From a virus, in IMG/VR virus record IMGVR_UViG_3300017726_000079, positions 1-24,473 of that record: a DNA stretch of 24,473 nucleotides; one strand, written 5' to 3'. The position numbers and the translations under genes were made by a program. This document shows positions 1-7,269 of the stretch, in pieces. How positions within the stretch are numbered: position 1 is the first letter of the stretch; each line of letters opens with the position of its first letter. The notes under the pieces are model-generated. The model saw nothing but the letters and a program-made list of their open reading frames with translations. It did not search any database and had not been told where the DNA came from.

Positions 1-1898
1 GTCGCTGCGATTGCAGTACCATTCCAAACACCAGTTGTGATTGTTCCTAAAGTAGTAATAGATGATTGTCCAACATAAGTTGATGCGATTGTAAGTGCGT
101 TTGCAGATACAGTAATCTTATCTGCTGTTCCCACAACATCTATTGTATTACCAGTTTTTGTCAAACCATTACCAGCACTGATTTGTCCAGCACCAGAGAA
201 CTGTTCAAAAGTGATTGCAGTTGTGCCTAGTGTGATTGCACCATTAGTAGAAAGAACATAACCGTTGTCTGCATTTGCAGTACCTTCTTCAACAAAAGTA
301 AATGCGCCGGCAGTAAGTTCAGAGGCAGCGTCTGCATCTGGTGTTCTTGTAAGAACAAATGCAGCAGAACCAGAACCTACGGTTGTTACTTTATAGAAAC
401 CATTTTGAGCACCAGTTGATTGGTCTTTAACAAGAACTCTGTCGTTTGTTGTTAGAGTTACACCATCAATTGAGATTGCACCGTTTGAACCAGCAGTGAT
501 TGTACCAGCACCGTTGTTATATGTTCCAGCGAGGTTTGCAGTTGTAGCAACTCTTACAGATGCTTTAACATCAAGTCCATTTGCAACACTATCAACGTAT
601 GTTTTGTTTACAAGTGAATCTGAACTAAAACCGGCACGCCCTTCATAACCAGAAGGAACTGTTACTGATCCTGTTCCATTTGGAGACAGTACCAAGTTAC
701 CGTTTGAGTTTGTTGTTGAGATTGTATTTGCATCAAGTGTGATATTATCTACATCTACAGAAGTCAATCCGTTCAAGTCTGTGATTGTACCACCAAGTGA
801 TGTGTCATCAGAACCGATTGTAATACCATCGTTTGCAAGTTTACTGTTTGCAATCGAACCAGCAAGTTGTGAGTTGGTGATTGTACCAGTAAGAGATGAT
901 GTTGGATAGTTTGTTGCATCTGACAAGTCGAATGCTGGTGTAGCATCTGTAGCACCAAGTGCAAGAGAAACCCCACCATAAGAAACTGTAGAGTTTGCAA
1001 GTTTACCATTTGCAATTGAACCAGCAAGTTTTGCGTTAGTTACAGAACCATCAACCAACTGTGAACCGTTGATTGTTTTGTTTGTTAGTGTGTCAGTTGA
1101 ACTTGCAGTAATAAATCCACTGTTTGAGTTACTATAGTTTGCAAGGTCATCATCAACAACCAAGTCAACAGTACCATCACTATCTTGATATGTGGCAGTT
1201 ATACGAGTCTCTGTATTAGATGAGAACATGGCACCAGCAATGTCTTGTACTCTTTCTGCATTTACTGTTACGTCACCAGAAGTTACAGTAAAGTCTGTTC
1301 CATCAAATGTTGCAACACCAGCGTTTGTCTCTGTAGCAAGTTCTGCTGCGATTGTGATTGTATCATTAGAAACAGTTGTGTCAATACCAGCACCACCAGT
1401 GAATGTTAGTGTTCCACTTGTACTAAATGAGTCGTCAGAACCACTGTCAGCAGCAAGTGTAAATGAGGTTGAGATTGCGGCAAATGATAATGCACCAGAA
1501 CCGTCTGTTTTTAGAAATTCATTTGCGTTTCCATCAGCAGTTGGTAGGGTAAATGTTACGTTACCGCCAAGAGCATTGGGCGCTTTCAGTCCAACAAAGT
1601 GTGTACCATTGTTAGTACCTTCATTGAGTTTAATTTGTCCACCTGTTGTTGCATGATTGCCAACAAGTATCTCATCTATTGCTTTATTACTGTCAACAAG
1701 GACAGCAGAACTAGCAGTCAGAGTTCCAGCAGTGTGGTCGATTAGATCATTATAATACTTACCCCCGATAACCTTTACTGTTGAACCATCACCAATGTAG
1801 AATTTCTCGTTGCCGTGGGTATAGGCGAGTTCACCATCTGCGAGGGCGCCAGGAGCGGTACTACCAGTAGACCTTTTAATTTGTAATGTTAGTGCCAT
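1..1898 (-). CDS. Long phage tail fibre protein, N-terminal 632 residues (3' end beyond window)
   Basis: An open frame runs from ATG at 1898 to the window edge with no stop, so at least 632 residues are present and the C-terminal receptor-binding part is missing. The start follows a Shine-Dalgarno (TAGGAAG) 10-15 bases upstream. The N-terminus (LQIKRSTGSTAPG, GELAY, FYIGDGS, residues 5-39) resembles the small virion-attachment domain of many phage fibres and of the major tropism determinant family. Near residues 278-305 and 343-360 there are repeated linker units (SQL-V/A-G-S, AKLAGSIANGKLAN, SQLAGSIANSKLAN). Around residues 480-575 lies the shaft module DRVLVKDQ, NGFYKVTTVG, LTRTPDADAASEL, ITFEQFSGAGQI, common in marine phage fibres. 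The role as an adsorption fibre is inferred from these modules. It ends the 111-96-632 unit. Confidence 0.85.
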   Translation of the reverse strand, partial: MALTLQIKRSTGSTAPGALADGELAYTHGNEKFYIGDGSTVKVIGGKYYNDLIDHTAGTLTASSAVLVDSNKAIDEILVGNHATTGGQIKLNEGTNNGTHFVGLKAPNALGGNVTFTLPTADGNANEFLKTDGSGALSFAAISTSFTLAADSGSDDSFSTSGTLTFTGGAGIDTTVSNDTITIAAELATETNAGVATFDGTDFTVTSGDVTVNAERVQDIAGAMFSSNTETRITATYQDSDGTVDLVVDDDLANYSNSNSGFITASSTDTLTNKTINGSQLVDGSVTNAKLAGSIANGKLANSTVSYGGVSLALGATDATPAFDLSDATNYPTSSLTGTITNSQLAGSIANSKLANDGITIGSDDTSLGGTITDLNGLTSVDVDNITLDANTISTTNSNGNLVLSPNGTGSVTVPSGYEGRAGFSSDSLVNKTYVDSVANGLDVKASVRVATTANLAGTYNNGAGTITAGSNGAISIDGVTLTTNDRVLVKDQSTGAQNGFYKVTTVGSGSAAFVLTRTPDADAASELTAGAFTFVEEGTANADNGYVLSTNGAITLGTTAITFEQFSGAGQISAGNGLTKTGNTIDVVGTADKITVSANALTIASTYVGQSSITTLGTITTGVWNGTAIAA

Positions 1899-1917
1899 TT
1901 TACTTTCTTCCTATGTG

Positions 1918-2208
1918 TTAAAAACTTCCACCACTCAATACGAGATTTCCAGTGGTTGTATCAAGTTCATTTCGAGCAGTCCATTTTCCAGTAGATGATC
2001 TATATTGAAGCAGAGAACCATCTTGTACTGAAAAAGATGTTGTGTCAACATCTGCTAATCCAGATAACTGAATAGTTGATGCTCCCACAATTGTTCCAGA
2101 GTCCCCTTTTGGGCCCGGCACAGTTACACGAGTTACTTGTGGTTGGTTTCCTTGCGATACAGAACCAACTACCGTTCTTGCTGTATTTACTGTTGCTGTG
2201 ATTGCCAT
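1918..2208 (-). CDS. Small fibre-like structural protein with a short collagen-like motif
   Basis: This 96-residue protein starts at ATG 2208, four bases after the stop of the 111-aa gene, with AAGGT as ribosome binding site. The N-terminal third is beta-rich (MAITATVNTARTVVGSVSQG). A short Gly-rich VPGPKGDSGT stretch near residues 30-39 looks like the collagen-type linkers in phage fibres. The C-terminal half (LADVDTTSFSVQDGSLLQYR, then STGKWTARNELDTTTGNL) matches the wording of domains in marine phage fibres. The next gene down is the long fibre at 1898, so it may form a connector or cap for it. No enzymatic motif is visible. The exact function is unknown. Confidence 0.7.
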   Translation of the reverse strand: MAITATVNTARTVVGSVSQGNQPQVTRVTVPGPKGDSGTIVGASTIQLSGLADVDTTSFSVQDGSLLQYRSSTGKWTARNELDTTTGNLVLSGGSF

Positions 2209-2212
2209 AGTT

Positions 2213-2548
2213 TTACCTTGATACGCTTGGGTTTACAGTTGCAATACCTTCAACCACTCTTGTTTTATTACCAGACGAATCGGTTATGACTAGATCATAA
2301 ACGTAACGTCCAGATTCAAGAGCAGTGGTTTGTGTGTCTGTTAGTGAAATTGTGATTTGACCAGATGTTCGTGGAGATACAAAAGCGTTTGTAAAAGTTA
2401 CAGCAGTTGATGATTGGTAAGTTTTACGAATCATCGCAAGTGCAGTGTAACCTGTCAAATCAAGTGCAGAACCAGTAGCATCATTGATTGTCACTGTCGT
2501 AGTGAAATCAGCACCTTGGTCTATGAATAAATTAGAAATAGTTGCCAT
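2213..2548 (-). CDS. Ig-like (BppU N-terminal-like) virion protein
   Basis: This is a 111-residue protein starting at ATG 2548 with a good AAAGGAGA ribosome binding site and an exact TATAAATA late promoter upstream. Its pattern is DQGADFTTTVTINDATGSAL, then DLTGYTALAMIRKTY, then the GQITISLTDTQT strand, RYVYDLVITDSSGNK and TRVVEGIATVNPSVSR. That fits a single Ig-like beta sandwich of the type at the N-terminus of BppU baseplate proteins and in small cyanophage structural proteins. I infer a virion component that attaches or caps fibres. It heads the last unit of the window (111-96-632) and is nearly fused to the 96-aa gene, with four bases between them. The fold assignment is by pattern only. 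Confidence 0.75.
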   Translation of the reverse strand: MATISNLFIDQGADFTTTVTINDATGSALDLTGYTALAMIRKTYQSSTAVTFTNAFVSPRTSGQITISLTDTQTTALESGRYVYDLVITDSSGNKTRVVEGIATVNPSVSR

Positions 2549-2569
2549 CGAACACAGTCTCCTTTGTTC

Positions 2570-2577
2570 TATTTATA
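2570..2577 (-). promoter_or_regulatory. T4-type late promoter, exact TATAAATA
   Basis: The minus strand reads CCTTATAAATAGAAC, an exact match to the T4-family late promoter core TATAAATA. It lies 22 bases upstream of ATG 2548 with the AAAGGAGA ribosome binding site between. This short intergenic stretch (2549-2604) holds nothing else recognisable. It would give a very short leader for the 111-96-632 unit. Confidence 0.7.
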
Positions 2578-2604
2578 AGGATTGTGTGTTAGATATTTTG
2601 AAAA

Positions 2605-4152
2605 TTAGTTTGATTCTAGATCAGTTATACGAGCTTCTAATTCTTGAATTGTCTTTATGAGTAGAGGCACAAGCTTGCCTTGGTCGATTCCTTGATAGAC
2701 AGGGTTGCCTTCATCATCTACTTCATTGTGTGTGCCAGTGATTGCTTCTGGAACAATTGACTGCACCTCGTGTGCCAAGAAACCATCGACTGTAGTATCT
2801 GCGTCAGCGATAAAGTTAAAGCGAACAGGGTTGAGTTGCTTTAAGCGTGTGGTTGCATCCCAATCAGCCGTTACGTTTTCTTTTAGGCGGTAGTCTGATG
2901 AGGTGTTGTAGGCGGTTGCCGAGTTGCTGTAGGTAATTGACCCTACCTGTGATGCTGAATGCCAAAACTTAACAGCAGAAGTATTACCACTGTATGTTTT
3001 ACCAATATTCATCACTCCAATATGGTCAGAAGTTCTTACTAGTTCAAATCCAGCATATCCTGTACCAATGGCACCTGTTGTTCCAATCCGAACATGAGTT
3101 TGTTCATTATTGGGGTTAATCATCCAATAAATGTTCTCATGGATTTGTAATCTGGTTTTGTTAGCAGTTTGATCTCTGATAACATACCAACCATTATTTA
3201 CGCCCGTTTCAGAAATTCTGTGTGCCCATTGTCTACCGCCACCAGAAGTACATTCTAGTAAGATGTTGATACCACTGGCATTATTTTGTCCAGTGCTGTT
3301 AATATGAAGTCTACCATCTACACTACTACTTTCAGCTATACCCACATGGCCACTGCTGTCGATACGCATACGTTCAGCACCCGCCACAGTGAACCGCATA
3401 TTGTTTCCACTATGACTATACGCAATTCTTCCAACATCGTTATCAGAAGCATCTCCAAAAAAGATAGATTGGAAGTTACTGTCGCTGCCAAGGAACTGAA
3501 GCGAGTCGCCGTTTCCATCGCTATCTTCAATAATTAAAGCAGCACGTGATTGTGGTGTACCGCCAGATGCACCAGAATAAAGGTGCAATTTATTTGAAGG
3601 ACTCTCTGTGCCAACGCCCAGTTTACCAGATTTAAGAGTCATAGTAGTTGCACCAGCAGCATTACTAAATCGTAAATCATCTGCTCCACCACCACCAATT
3701 TGTCCAGCAATATTGCCACCCCTTTTAATAGTCAACCTATACTGATTGGGCCCATTGAAATTAAATCTAGTATCTCCAGAATCAGTTCCATGAGTCACAG
3801 AACCAACTAAGGTGCTTGTCGCACTAGCAGTAAGAGCTCCAGTAGATGTGGTTGTACCAGCGATTGTAATATTATTTGCAAGTTTATCGCCAGTAACAGC
3901 ATCAGCAGCAATTTGTGTTGTTCCTACAACACCAGTACCTATCGCATCTGTACCAACTGAATCAGTTGCAAGTTTAACATCCGTAATAGCACCATTAGCA
4001 ATCTTTGCAGTTGTTACGGCATTATTTGTGAGTTCAGATACAGTAACAGAATTAGCTGCAAGATCGTCAGCAACAATAACGTCTACGCCAATCTTTGCCG
4101 AGGTGATAGCATCATCGTTAATTCCGTCTGTTTTGATTCTTGAAATTGGCAT
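2605..4152 (-). CDS. Tail fibre with C-terminal S74 intramolecular chaperone
   Basis: The protein has 515 residues. Residues 13-95 are about eight degenerate linker units (NAVTTAKIANGAITDVKLA type), thought to form the fibre's N-terminal stalk. The middle part has fibre-shaft phrases such as KLGVGTESPSNKLHLYSG, IEDSDGNGDSLQFLG and GAERMRIDSSGHVGI. From residue 419 comes SDYRLKENVT followed by FLAHEVQSIVPEAITG and a C-terminal coiled coil (IKTIQELEARITDLESN). This is the hallmark of the peptidase S74 (endosialidase-type) chaperone, which helps trimerise the fibre and then cleaves itself off, expected just before Ser419. The ribosome binding site is weak (GAGAGAAC). The preceding gene's stop is embedded in an ACTAAATA late-promoter-like motif, suggesting its own transcript. 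Confidence 0.88.
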   Translation of the reverse strand: MPISRIKTDGINDDAITSAKIGVDVIVADDLAANSVTVSELTNNAVTTAKIANGAITDVKLATDSVGTDAIGTGVVGTTQIAADAVTGDKLANNITIAGTTTSTGALTASATSTLVGSVTHGTDSGDTRFNFNGPNQYRLTIKRGGNIAGQIGGGGADDLRFSNAAGATTMTLKSGKLGVGTESPSNKLHLYSGASGGTPQSRAALIIEDSDGNGDSLQFLGSDSNFQSIFFGDASDNDVGRIAYSHSGNNMRFTVAGAERMRIDSSGHVGIAESSSVDGRLHINSTGQNNASGINILLECTSGGGRQWAHRISETGVNNGWYVIRDQTANKTRLQIHENIYWMINPNNEQTHVRIGTTGAIGTGYAGFELVRTSDHIGVMNIGKTYSGNTSAVKFWHSASQVGSITYSNSATAYNTSSDYRLKENVTADWDATTRLKQLNPVRFNFIADADTTVDGFLAHEVQSIVPEAITGTHNEVDDEGNPVYQGIDQGKLVPLLIKTIQELEARITDLESN

Positions 4153-4174
4153 TTGCGTTCTCTCTGTTTCTCTT

Positions 4175-4182
4175 TATTTAGT
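4175..4182 (-). promoter_or_regulatory. Weak late-promoter-like motif (ACTAAATA) over a stop codon
   Basis: The minus strand reads GACTAAATAAAG, and the TAA stop of the 57-aa gene is part of the motif. It lies 23 bases ahead of ATG 4152, the same spacing and register as the better matches in this window. It differs from TATAAATA at two positions, so it is a candidate only. Confidence 0.4.
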
Positions 4183-4351
4183 CTGCATCTTCAATTGTTA
4201 AGTCGCCGTCTGCAACTTGTTTTAGAATTTCAACATAGTGTATATTTGCTGGGTCTGTAGGCACTGACATCTCTTGTCCATCAATGTTGGCAAGTATCAT
4301 TACCTTATCTTCAGTAAAATATTTTGCTGATGTAATTTTCATTTCATACAT
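4178..4351 (-). CDS. Small acidic protein of unknown function (57 aa)
   Basis: This short gene fills the space between the 354-aa and 515-aa fibre genes. It reads MYEMKITSAKYFTEDKVMIL, then ANIDGQEMSVPTDPANIHYV, then EILKQVADGDLTIEDAD and TAA. ATG 4351 is chosen because GGAG lies nine bases upstream, overlapping the end of the 354-aa gene, whose stop is three bases away. A second ATG at 4342 is possible but is 18 bases from that site. The tail resembles small proteins near marine phage fibre genes (a VPxDPAN-Y--IL--V-DG-LTI--AD pattern). I infer a fibre accessory or assembly protein. No catalytic motif is visible. Confidence 0.72.
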   Translation of the reverse strand: MYEMKITSAKYFTEDKVMILANIDGQEMSVPTDPANIHYVEILKQVADGDLTIEDAD

Positions 4352-4354
4352 TTT

Positions 4355-5419
4355 TTAGAACTCCGCTGATAATGTTTCTGTTCTATTAGAAATATGTGTT
4401 ATTCCAGCACCTGCTGATTCAACTGATAAAATAGCATTACCTGGCGTGGTGCCCAATCTAAAACCAGAATATGTTGAAACACCGCTTCTAACATTAGTAG
4501 AGTTTCCAGTTACAGTTATAGCACTTGTTGGTGATGCCCTCATTGTTACTGGTAGTGATACCATGTTTTCTACTCTAGTAAATCCAGTAGAAGCATAACC
4601 TCTAATATTTAATCCAGCATGGACTTGAAAATAGCGTTGACATCTAGCAAAATTAGTACTAGCATCAGTTGTCTCAAACGCTGTTGCGTGTTCGCCAATC
4701 TCTAACTGGGCACGTTCTACTTGAAAGTTATTGTTTGCATCAGTTCCAGATGTACCAGTATGATTAACATTCACACCAATAACTCTGATGTTTTGAGCAC
4801 ACACACTACTTGTAGTACAAGTGAATCTTTGTAAACTTGTAGTAAGAGAACTAGTAATATCTTCTGTTACCAAAACTTGTCTTGTTCCAGTATTAATAGT
4901 ACCCTCTGCATCTGTTCTTGTTACAATCTGTAATGTTAAACTACCAGTAAATGCAGAACCCTTTTTAACATCAATAGAGAATGTTACCTTTTTACCTCTA
5001 CATTGAGCAGCATCTCTTGTTTCAAGAGTTTGTGCGATTGAACTAAAAGTATTTGCTGTACCATCATTGTGTGCAACTCTTAGTGCAAATCTTCCACTAT
5101 TGTGAGTTGCATTCTCTGCTTGTTGTTGAGTTAAGGCGTGTTGGTTTCCCCAACCATACCATCTATCACAAGCGTATTGATTAACTGTTCCAGATGTGCC
5201 TCTTTGCCATTCTTGGAAGTCGCCGTTGATAAGTAAATTTCTATGTCCAAGTGTAACCGTACTTGCAATCTTATCTTCTGTAACGGCATCAGCAGCAAGC
5301 TTTGCTCCAGAAACCGCCCCAGCAGCAAGTTTTGCAGTAGAAACAGAACCGTCAGCAATATCAGATGCTATAACTGTATTGTCTGGTATCGCTCTTGAGT
5401 TTAGTTTAATGAGTGCCAT
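4355..5419 (-). CDS. Tail fibre with carbohydrate-binding-like domain
   Basis: The protein has 354 residues. The N-terminus MALIKLNSRAIPDN is a common fibre start and is followed by linker units at residues 15-55 (SVSTAKLAAGAVSGAKLAA). At residues 61-75 comes NLLINGDFQEWQRGT, then CDRWYGW. This is the signature opening of a jelly-roll domain of the CBM4/9 or galactose-binding type seen in many phage fibres. Its end is marked by FQVERAQLEIGEHATAFE and ARCQRYFQ. The last 90 residues form a further beta-rich tip. The role is probably binding host surface sugar, inferred from the fold. It starts with AAGGAAAC as ribosome binding site, 11 bases after the 79-aa gene, in the 79-354-57 unit. Confidence 0.83.
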   Translation of the reverse strand: MALIKLNSRAIPDNTVIASDIADGSVSTAKLAAGAVSGAKLAADAVTEDKIASTVTLGHRNLLINGDFQEWQRGTSGTVNQYACDRWYGWGNQHALTQQQAENATHNSGRFALRVAHNDGTANTFSSIAQTLETRDAAQCRGKKVTFSIDVKKGSAFTGSLTLQIVTRTDAEGTINTGTRQVLVTEDITSSLTTSLQRFTCTTSSVCAQNIRVIGVNVNHTGTSGTDANNNFQVERAQLEIGEHATAFETTDASTNFARCQRYFQVHAGLNIRGYASTGFTRVENMVSLPVTMRASPTSAITVTGNSTNVRSGVSTYSGFRLGTTPGNAILSVESAGAGITHISNRTETLSAEF

Positions 5420-5430
5420 TGTAGGTTTCC

Positions 5431-5670
5431 TTACTCTGTTGCAGTATCAACTAATTTCAGAGTGTATGCTTGAGTAACTTGTGCATCAGCACCAGTTGCG
5501 ATTGCGATACCATTTGCATTGCAATGTGCGACTAGTTTTGCGATAATCTCTTCTTGTGCTTGACGAGCACGATTATGAATTACATTATCACACCAATCTT
5601 GAACTGAATAAGCAGCATACTCAAGACACTTTACCTGTGTATCTGATACTGTCACCTTAATCTCTGCCAT
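5431..5670 (-). CDS. Small protein paralogous to the 88-aa gene; follows a C1q-tipped fibre (79 aa)
   Basis: The 79-residue protein is nearly identical to the gene at 6976-7242. The first 32 residues are the same (MAEIKVTVSDTQVKCLEYAA onward), with about a dozen substitutions later; it lacks the last nine residues of the other copy. It is mostly helical by composition (RARQAQEEIIAKLVAHCNAN). The leader is also shared: both have AGGAGAATATA directly before ATG and TAAATAG a few bases earlier. The gene directly follows the 244-aa C1q-like fibre, as its paralogue follows the 386-aa one. I infer an assembly or accessory factor for that fibre type, but the family is not one I can name. Confidence 0.82.
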   Translation of the reverse strand: MAEIKVTVSDTQVKCLEYAAYSVQDWCDNVIHNRARQAQEEIIAKLVAHCNANGIAIATGADAQVTQAYTLKLVDTATE

Positions 5671-5694
5671 TATATTCTCCTGTTTAATTAAATC

Positions 5695-5702
5695 TATTTA
5701 CT
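5695..5702 (-). promoter_or_regulatory. Weak late-promoter-like motif (AGTAAATA)
   Basis: The minus strand reads CTAGTAAATAGATT, overlapping the TAG stop of the 244-aa fibre and lying 25 bases ahead of ATG 5670. It deviates from TATAAATA at two positions. Position and spacing match the other candidate promoters, and the paralogous gene at 7242 has the better GATAAATA at the same place. Confidence 0.35.
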
Positions 5703-6435
5703 AGGATACTTTGATTACCCAGATTTTAGTTCTGTTTGCATTGATGGTCTTAGTTGTAGAACAGTATGCTATCCATGTAAAATAATCGTTTGCAGCCATT
5801 GAAAATGGTACAGAATATCCGTTAGCACTAGCATCAACTATATCTAAAAAACTGTCGTTTCCATAAGCAGCACCATTCTTCAAAATTCCAAAATGCAATC
5901 CAGTTGTACCACTAGCTTGATAAAAACCACCAGCAAGATAAATTCCAGCAGTTGGAACTGTATATCTATTGTTAGTATTATCCCAATTACTACCAACATC
6001 TAAGTTGTTATTCCAACCAGTTACTTGTGTTGTTGAAGCGCCGACAGATTGATTACCAACTTTGAACGCCATAAACGCTGGTTGGTTTGGCATAGTTATA
6101 TGACCAGAATTATTAATAACTAATCTTTGTGTTCCGTTAGTTCCAATATGTGTTTCTTGGTTTCCGTTGTATGTGCCTACAAACAAACGCTGAGTAGATG
6201 AAGCATTATCAAGAAGAATACCGCCTTCACCTTGATTGTCATCTCTTTTTAGGTGAACTTCTGGAACTGCCCTACGAACTGTAATACCAGTTCCGAATCT
6301 TCCAGTTACAGTATTCCCAGAAGTATTAACTCCAACTTGTCCATTTGTTGTAATATTACCAGTTATACTTTCATTTCCAGTATTTGTGGATGCTGGTGTG
6401 GTTACACCATTTGTTCCGTCTAAAGTAATTGCCAT
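5701..6435 (-). CDS. Short tail fibre with C1q-like C-terminal domain (244 aa)
   Basis: The N-terminus MAITLDGTNGVTTPASTNTG is a standard short fibre start. Residues 80-115 carry the shaft phrases VPEVHLKRDDNQGEGGILLD and TQRLVINNSGHITMP. Residues 119-244 (PAFMAFKVGNQSVGAST, NRYTVPTAGIYLAGGFYQA, GLHFGILKNG, then the MAANDYFTWIAYCS strand) match the strand order of a C1q/TNF-like jelly roll. C1q-like domains form trimers and bind varied ligands, so this is probably the receptor-binding tip. Its ATG overlaps the stop of the 67-aa gene (TAATG), so the two are translationally coupled. It is one of only two genes here not ending in TAA (TAG). The 79-aa accessory gene follows. Confidence 0.82.
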   Translation of the reverse strand: MAITLDGTNGVTTPASTNTGNESITGNITTNGQVGVNTSGNTVTGRFGTGITVRRAVPEVHLKRDDNQGEGGILLDNASSTQRLFVGTYNGNQETHIGTNGTQRLVINNSGHITMPNQPAFMAFKVGNQSVGASTTQVTGWNNNLDVGSNWDNTNNRYTVPTAGIYLAGGFYQASGTTGLHFGILKNGAAYGNDSFLDIVDASANGYSVPFSMAANDYFTWIAYCSTTKTINANRTKIWVIKVS

Positions 6436-6638
6436 TATACTACCACCAATCTTGCACCAGAGGAAATGGTGAGGGTGACACCACTATTCACTGTGATAGG
6501 CCCAGCAGTTACAGCGTTCTTATCAGCAGCAAGAGTATAGTCTACTGTCATAGTCTGATCATTGGTAAAGAAAACAGCATCAGAACCGCCTCCGTCAATG
6601 TTCTCTATAACTTGTGATTGTACTTTAGATAGTGGCAT
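6435..6638 (-). CDS. Stand-alone small fibre-tip-like beta module (67 aa)
   Basis: This 67-residue protein reads MPLSKVQSQVIENIDGGG, then DAVFFTNDQTMTVDYTLAAD, then KNAVTAGPITVNSGVTLTIS and SGARLVVV. The second half is the module that usually ends marine phage fibres (DQTIT-DYT---KNA-SAGP-TI--GV-VT---G--W-IV). Here it stands as its own gene ahead of the 244-aa fibre, with a TAATG overlap. ATG 6638 is preferred over the GTG three bases upstream because AAGGGGAT lies about seven bases before it. It could be an independent fibre tip or a cap on the C1q fibre. It could also be a remnant split from a fibre, although no frameshift is evident. Confidence 0.7.
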   Translation of the reverse strand: MPLSKVQSQVIENIDGGGSDAVFFTNDQTMTVDYTLAADKNAVTAGPITVNSGVTLTISSGARLVVV

Positions 6639-6660
6639 CACTTATCCCCTTTAAGTTTTT

Positions 6661-6924
6661 TTATTCTTCTTCTTCTTGCACCTGTTCTGCTAGATGAGCA
6701 GCATAGGCAGTTTTGACTGCATCAGTATGAAACTGTGCAACCATTGCTTTTACGTCTGCACTTTCTCCAGATGAATCTGAGTCTGGTGCAACAGTGTGTC
6801 TATGGAAACTTCTTGAAAGTTCCACACCATCTTCTTCAATAACAGTAGCGGTTCTCACTTGAATATGCTTGAACTCGCCTACTACTTCAATTTTATCTTC
6901 TTCTATACGTTTTGTAATCGCCAT
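6661..6924 (-). CDS. Conserved small marine-phage protein (87 aa), function unknown
   Basis: ATG 6924 is chosen over an upstream in-frame ATG at 6954 because AAAGGAGAAAAATA precedes it directly. The upstream ATG would place a hairpin inside the coding region. The protein reads MAITKRIEEDKIEVVGEFKH, then IQVRTATVIEEDGVELSRSF, then HRHTVAPDSDSSG, and ends in an acidic EQVQEEEE tail. The KRIEEDKIEVVG, HIQVRTATVI and LSRSFHRH pattern is, from memory, shared by small proteins near cyanophage tail fibre genes. The HRH sequence might bind a metal, but that is a guess. The last codons form an A-rich run into the spacer. It leads the 87-67-244 unit. Confidence 0.78.
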   Translation of the reverse strand: MAITKRIEEDKIEVVGEFKHIQVRTATVIEEDGVELSRSFHRHTVAPDSDSSGESADVKAMVAQFHTDAVKTAYAAHLAEQVQEEEE

Positions 6925-6944
6925 TATTTTTCTCCTTTTGTCCG

Positions 6945-6964
6945 CCCCTAGCATCCACTAGAGG
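6945..6964 (-). other. Predicted RNA hairpin in the leader of the 87-aa gene
   Basis: On the transcribed strand CCTCTAG, loop TGGATG and CTAGGGG can form a seven-pair stem with one wobble pair, ending 20 bases before ATG 6924. No T run follows, so it does not look like a standard terminator. It may be a processing or translation-control element in the longest leader of this locus. Confidence 0.45.
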
Positions 6965-6972
6965 TATAAAGT

Positions 6973-6980
6973 TATTTATT
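6973..6980 (-). promoter_or_regulatory. Late-promoter-like AATAAATA over a stop codon
   Basis: The minus strand reads CAGAATAAATAAC. The TAA stop of the 88-aa gene is embedded in an NATAAATA late-promoter-like motif. It lies 49 bases ahead of ATG 6924, farther than in the other units because the hairpin sits between them. Confidence 0.5.
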
Positions 6981-7242
6981 CTGTCATAACAGCAGCATCA
7001 GATATTTTCTTTGCGGTATCAACTACCTCTAAGGTATATGCTTGAGTGATTTGTGCTTCAACACCAGTAGCAAGAGCAATATCATTTGCATTGCAATGTG
7101 TAACCAGTTTAGCAATAATTTCTTCTTGTGCAATACGAGCACGTTCGTGAATTACATTATCACACCAATCTTGTACCGAATAAGCAGCATACTCAAGACA
7201 CTTTACTTGTGTATCTGATACTGTTACTTTAATTTCCGCCAT
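6976..7242 (-). CDS. Small protein paralogous to the 79-aa gene; follows a C1q-tipped fibre (88 aa)
   Basis: The 88-residue protein shares its first 32 residues exactly with the 79-aa gene at 5431-5670 and most of the rest, then has an extra tail (TAKKISDAAVMTE). ATG 7242 is preceded by AGGAGAATATA, identical to the other copy's leader. A helical middle (RARIAQEEIIAKLVTHCNAN) is visible, with no enzymatic motif and no signal peptide. It follows the C1q-like 386-aa fibre by 22 bases and carries its own NATAAATA motif. The differences between the copies are spread and mostly conservative (N33E, Q37I, A48T, I57L, V65I), suggesting both are under selection. I infer a fibre accessory or chaperone role. 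Confidence 0.83.
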   Translation of the reverse strand: MAEIKVTVSDTQVKCLEYAAYSVQDWCDNVIHERARIAQEEIIAKLVTHCNANDIALATGVEAQITQAYTLEVVDTAKKISDAAVMTE

Positions 7243-7261
7243 TATATTCTCCTATTTGAAC

Positions 7262-7269
7262 TATTTATC
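7262..7269 (-). promoter_or_regulatory. Late-promoter-like GATAAATA over a stop codon
   Basis: The minus strand reads GTAGGATAAATAGTTC. The TAA stop of the 386-aa fibre forms positions 3-5 of the motif. It lies 20 bases ahead of ATG 7242, with the AGGAGA ribosome binding site between. Confidence 0.55.

Noticed and set aside
1192-1656. Plus-strand open frame of 154 residues
   Set aside because: It lies wholly opposite the long minus-strand fibre frame that runs from 1898 to the window edge. It has no ribosome binding site and a low-complexity Val/Ala/Ser/Pro composition, as expected from the antisense of Thr/Gly/Ala/Asn-rich fibre repeats.
2090-2125. Collagen-like fibre segment in the 96-aa protein
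   Set aside because: Only about three Gly-X-Y triplets are present (PGPKGDSGT), too short to call a collagen domain; mentioned only as a motif.
5701-6638. Frameshift or pseudogene splitting one fibre into the 67-aa and 244-aa frames
   Set aside because: The 67-aa frame ends in the normal module end (ARLVVV) and the 244-aa frame begins with a normal fibre start (MAITLDGTNG). Both look like complete ends, so a split by frameshift is not needed.
6925-6954. Upstream start MLGADKRRKI for the 87-aa gene
   Set aside because: The AAAGGAGA site sits just ahead of ATG 6924, and the extra ten residues would be coded by the hairpin and ribosome binding site itself.
6945-6964. Rho-independent terminator
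   Set aside because: The stem is not followed by a T run on the transcribed strand, so it is listed only as a hairpin.
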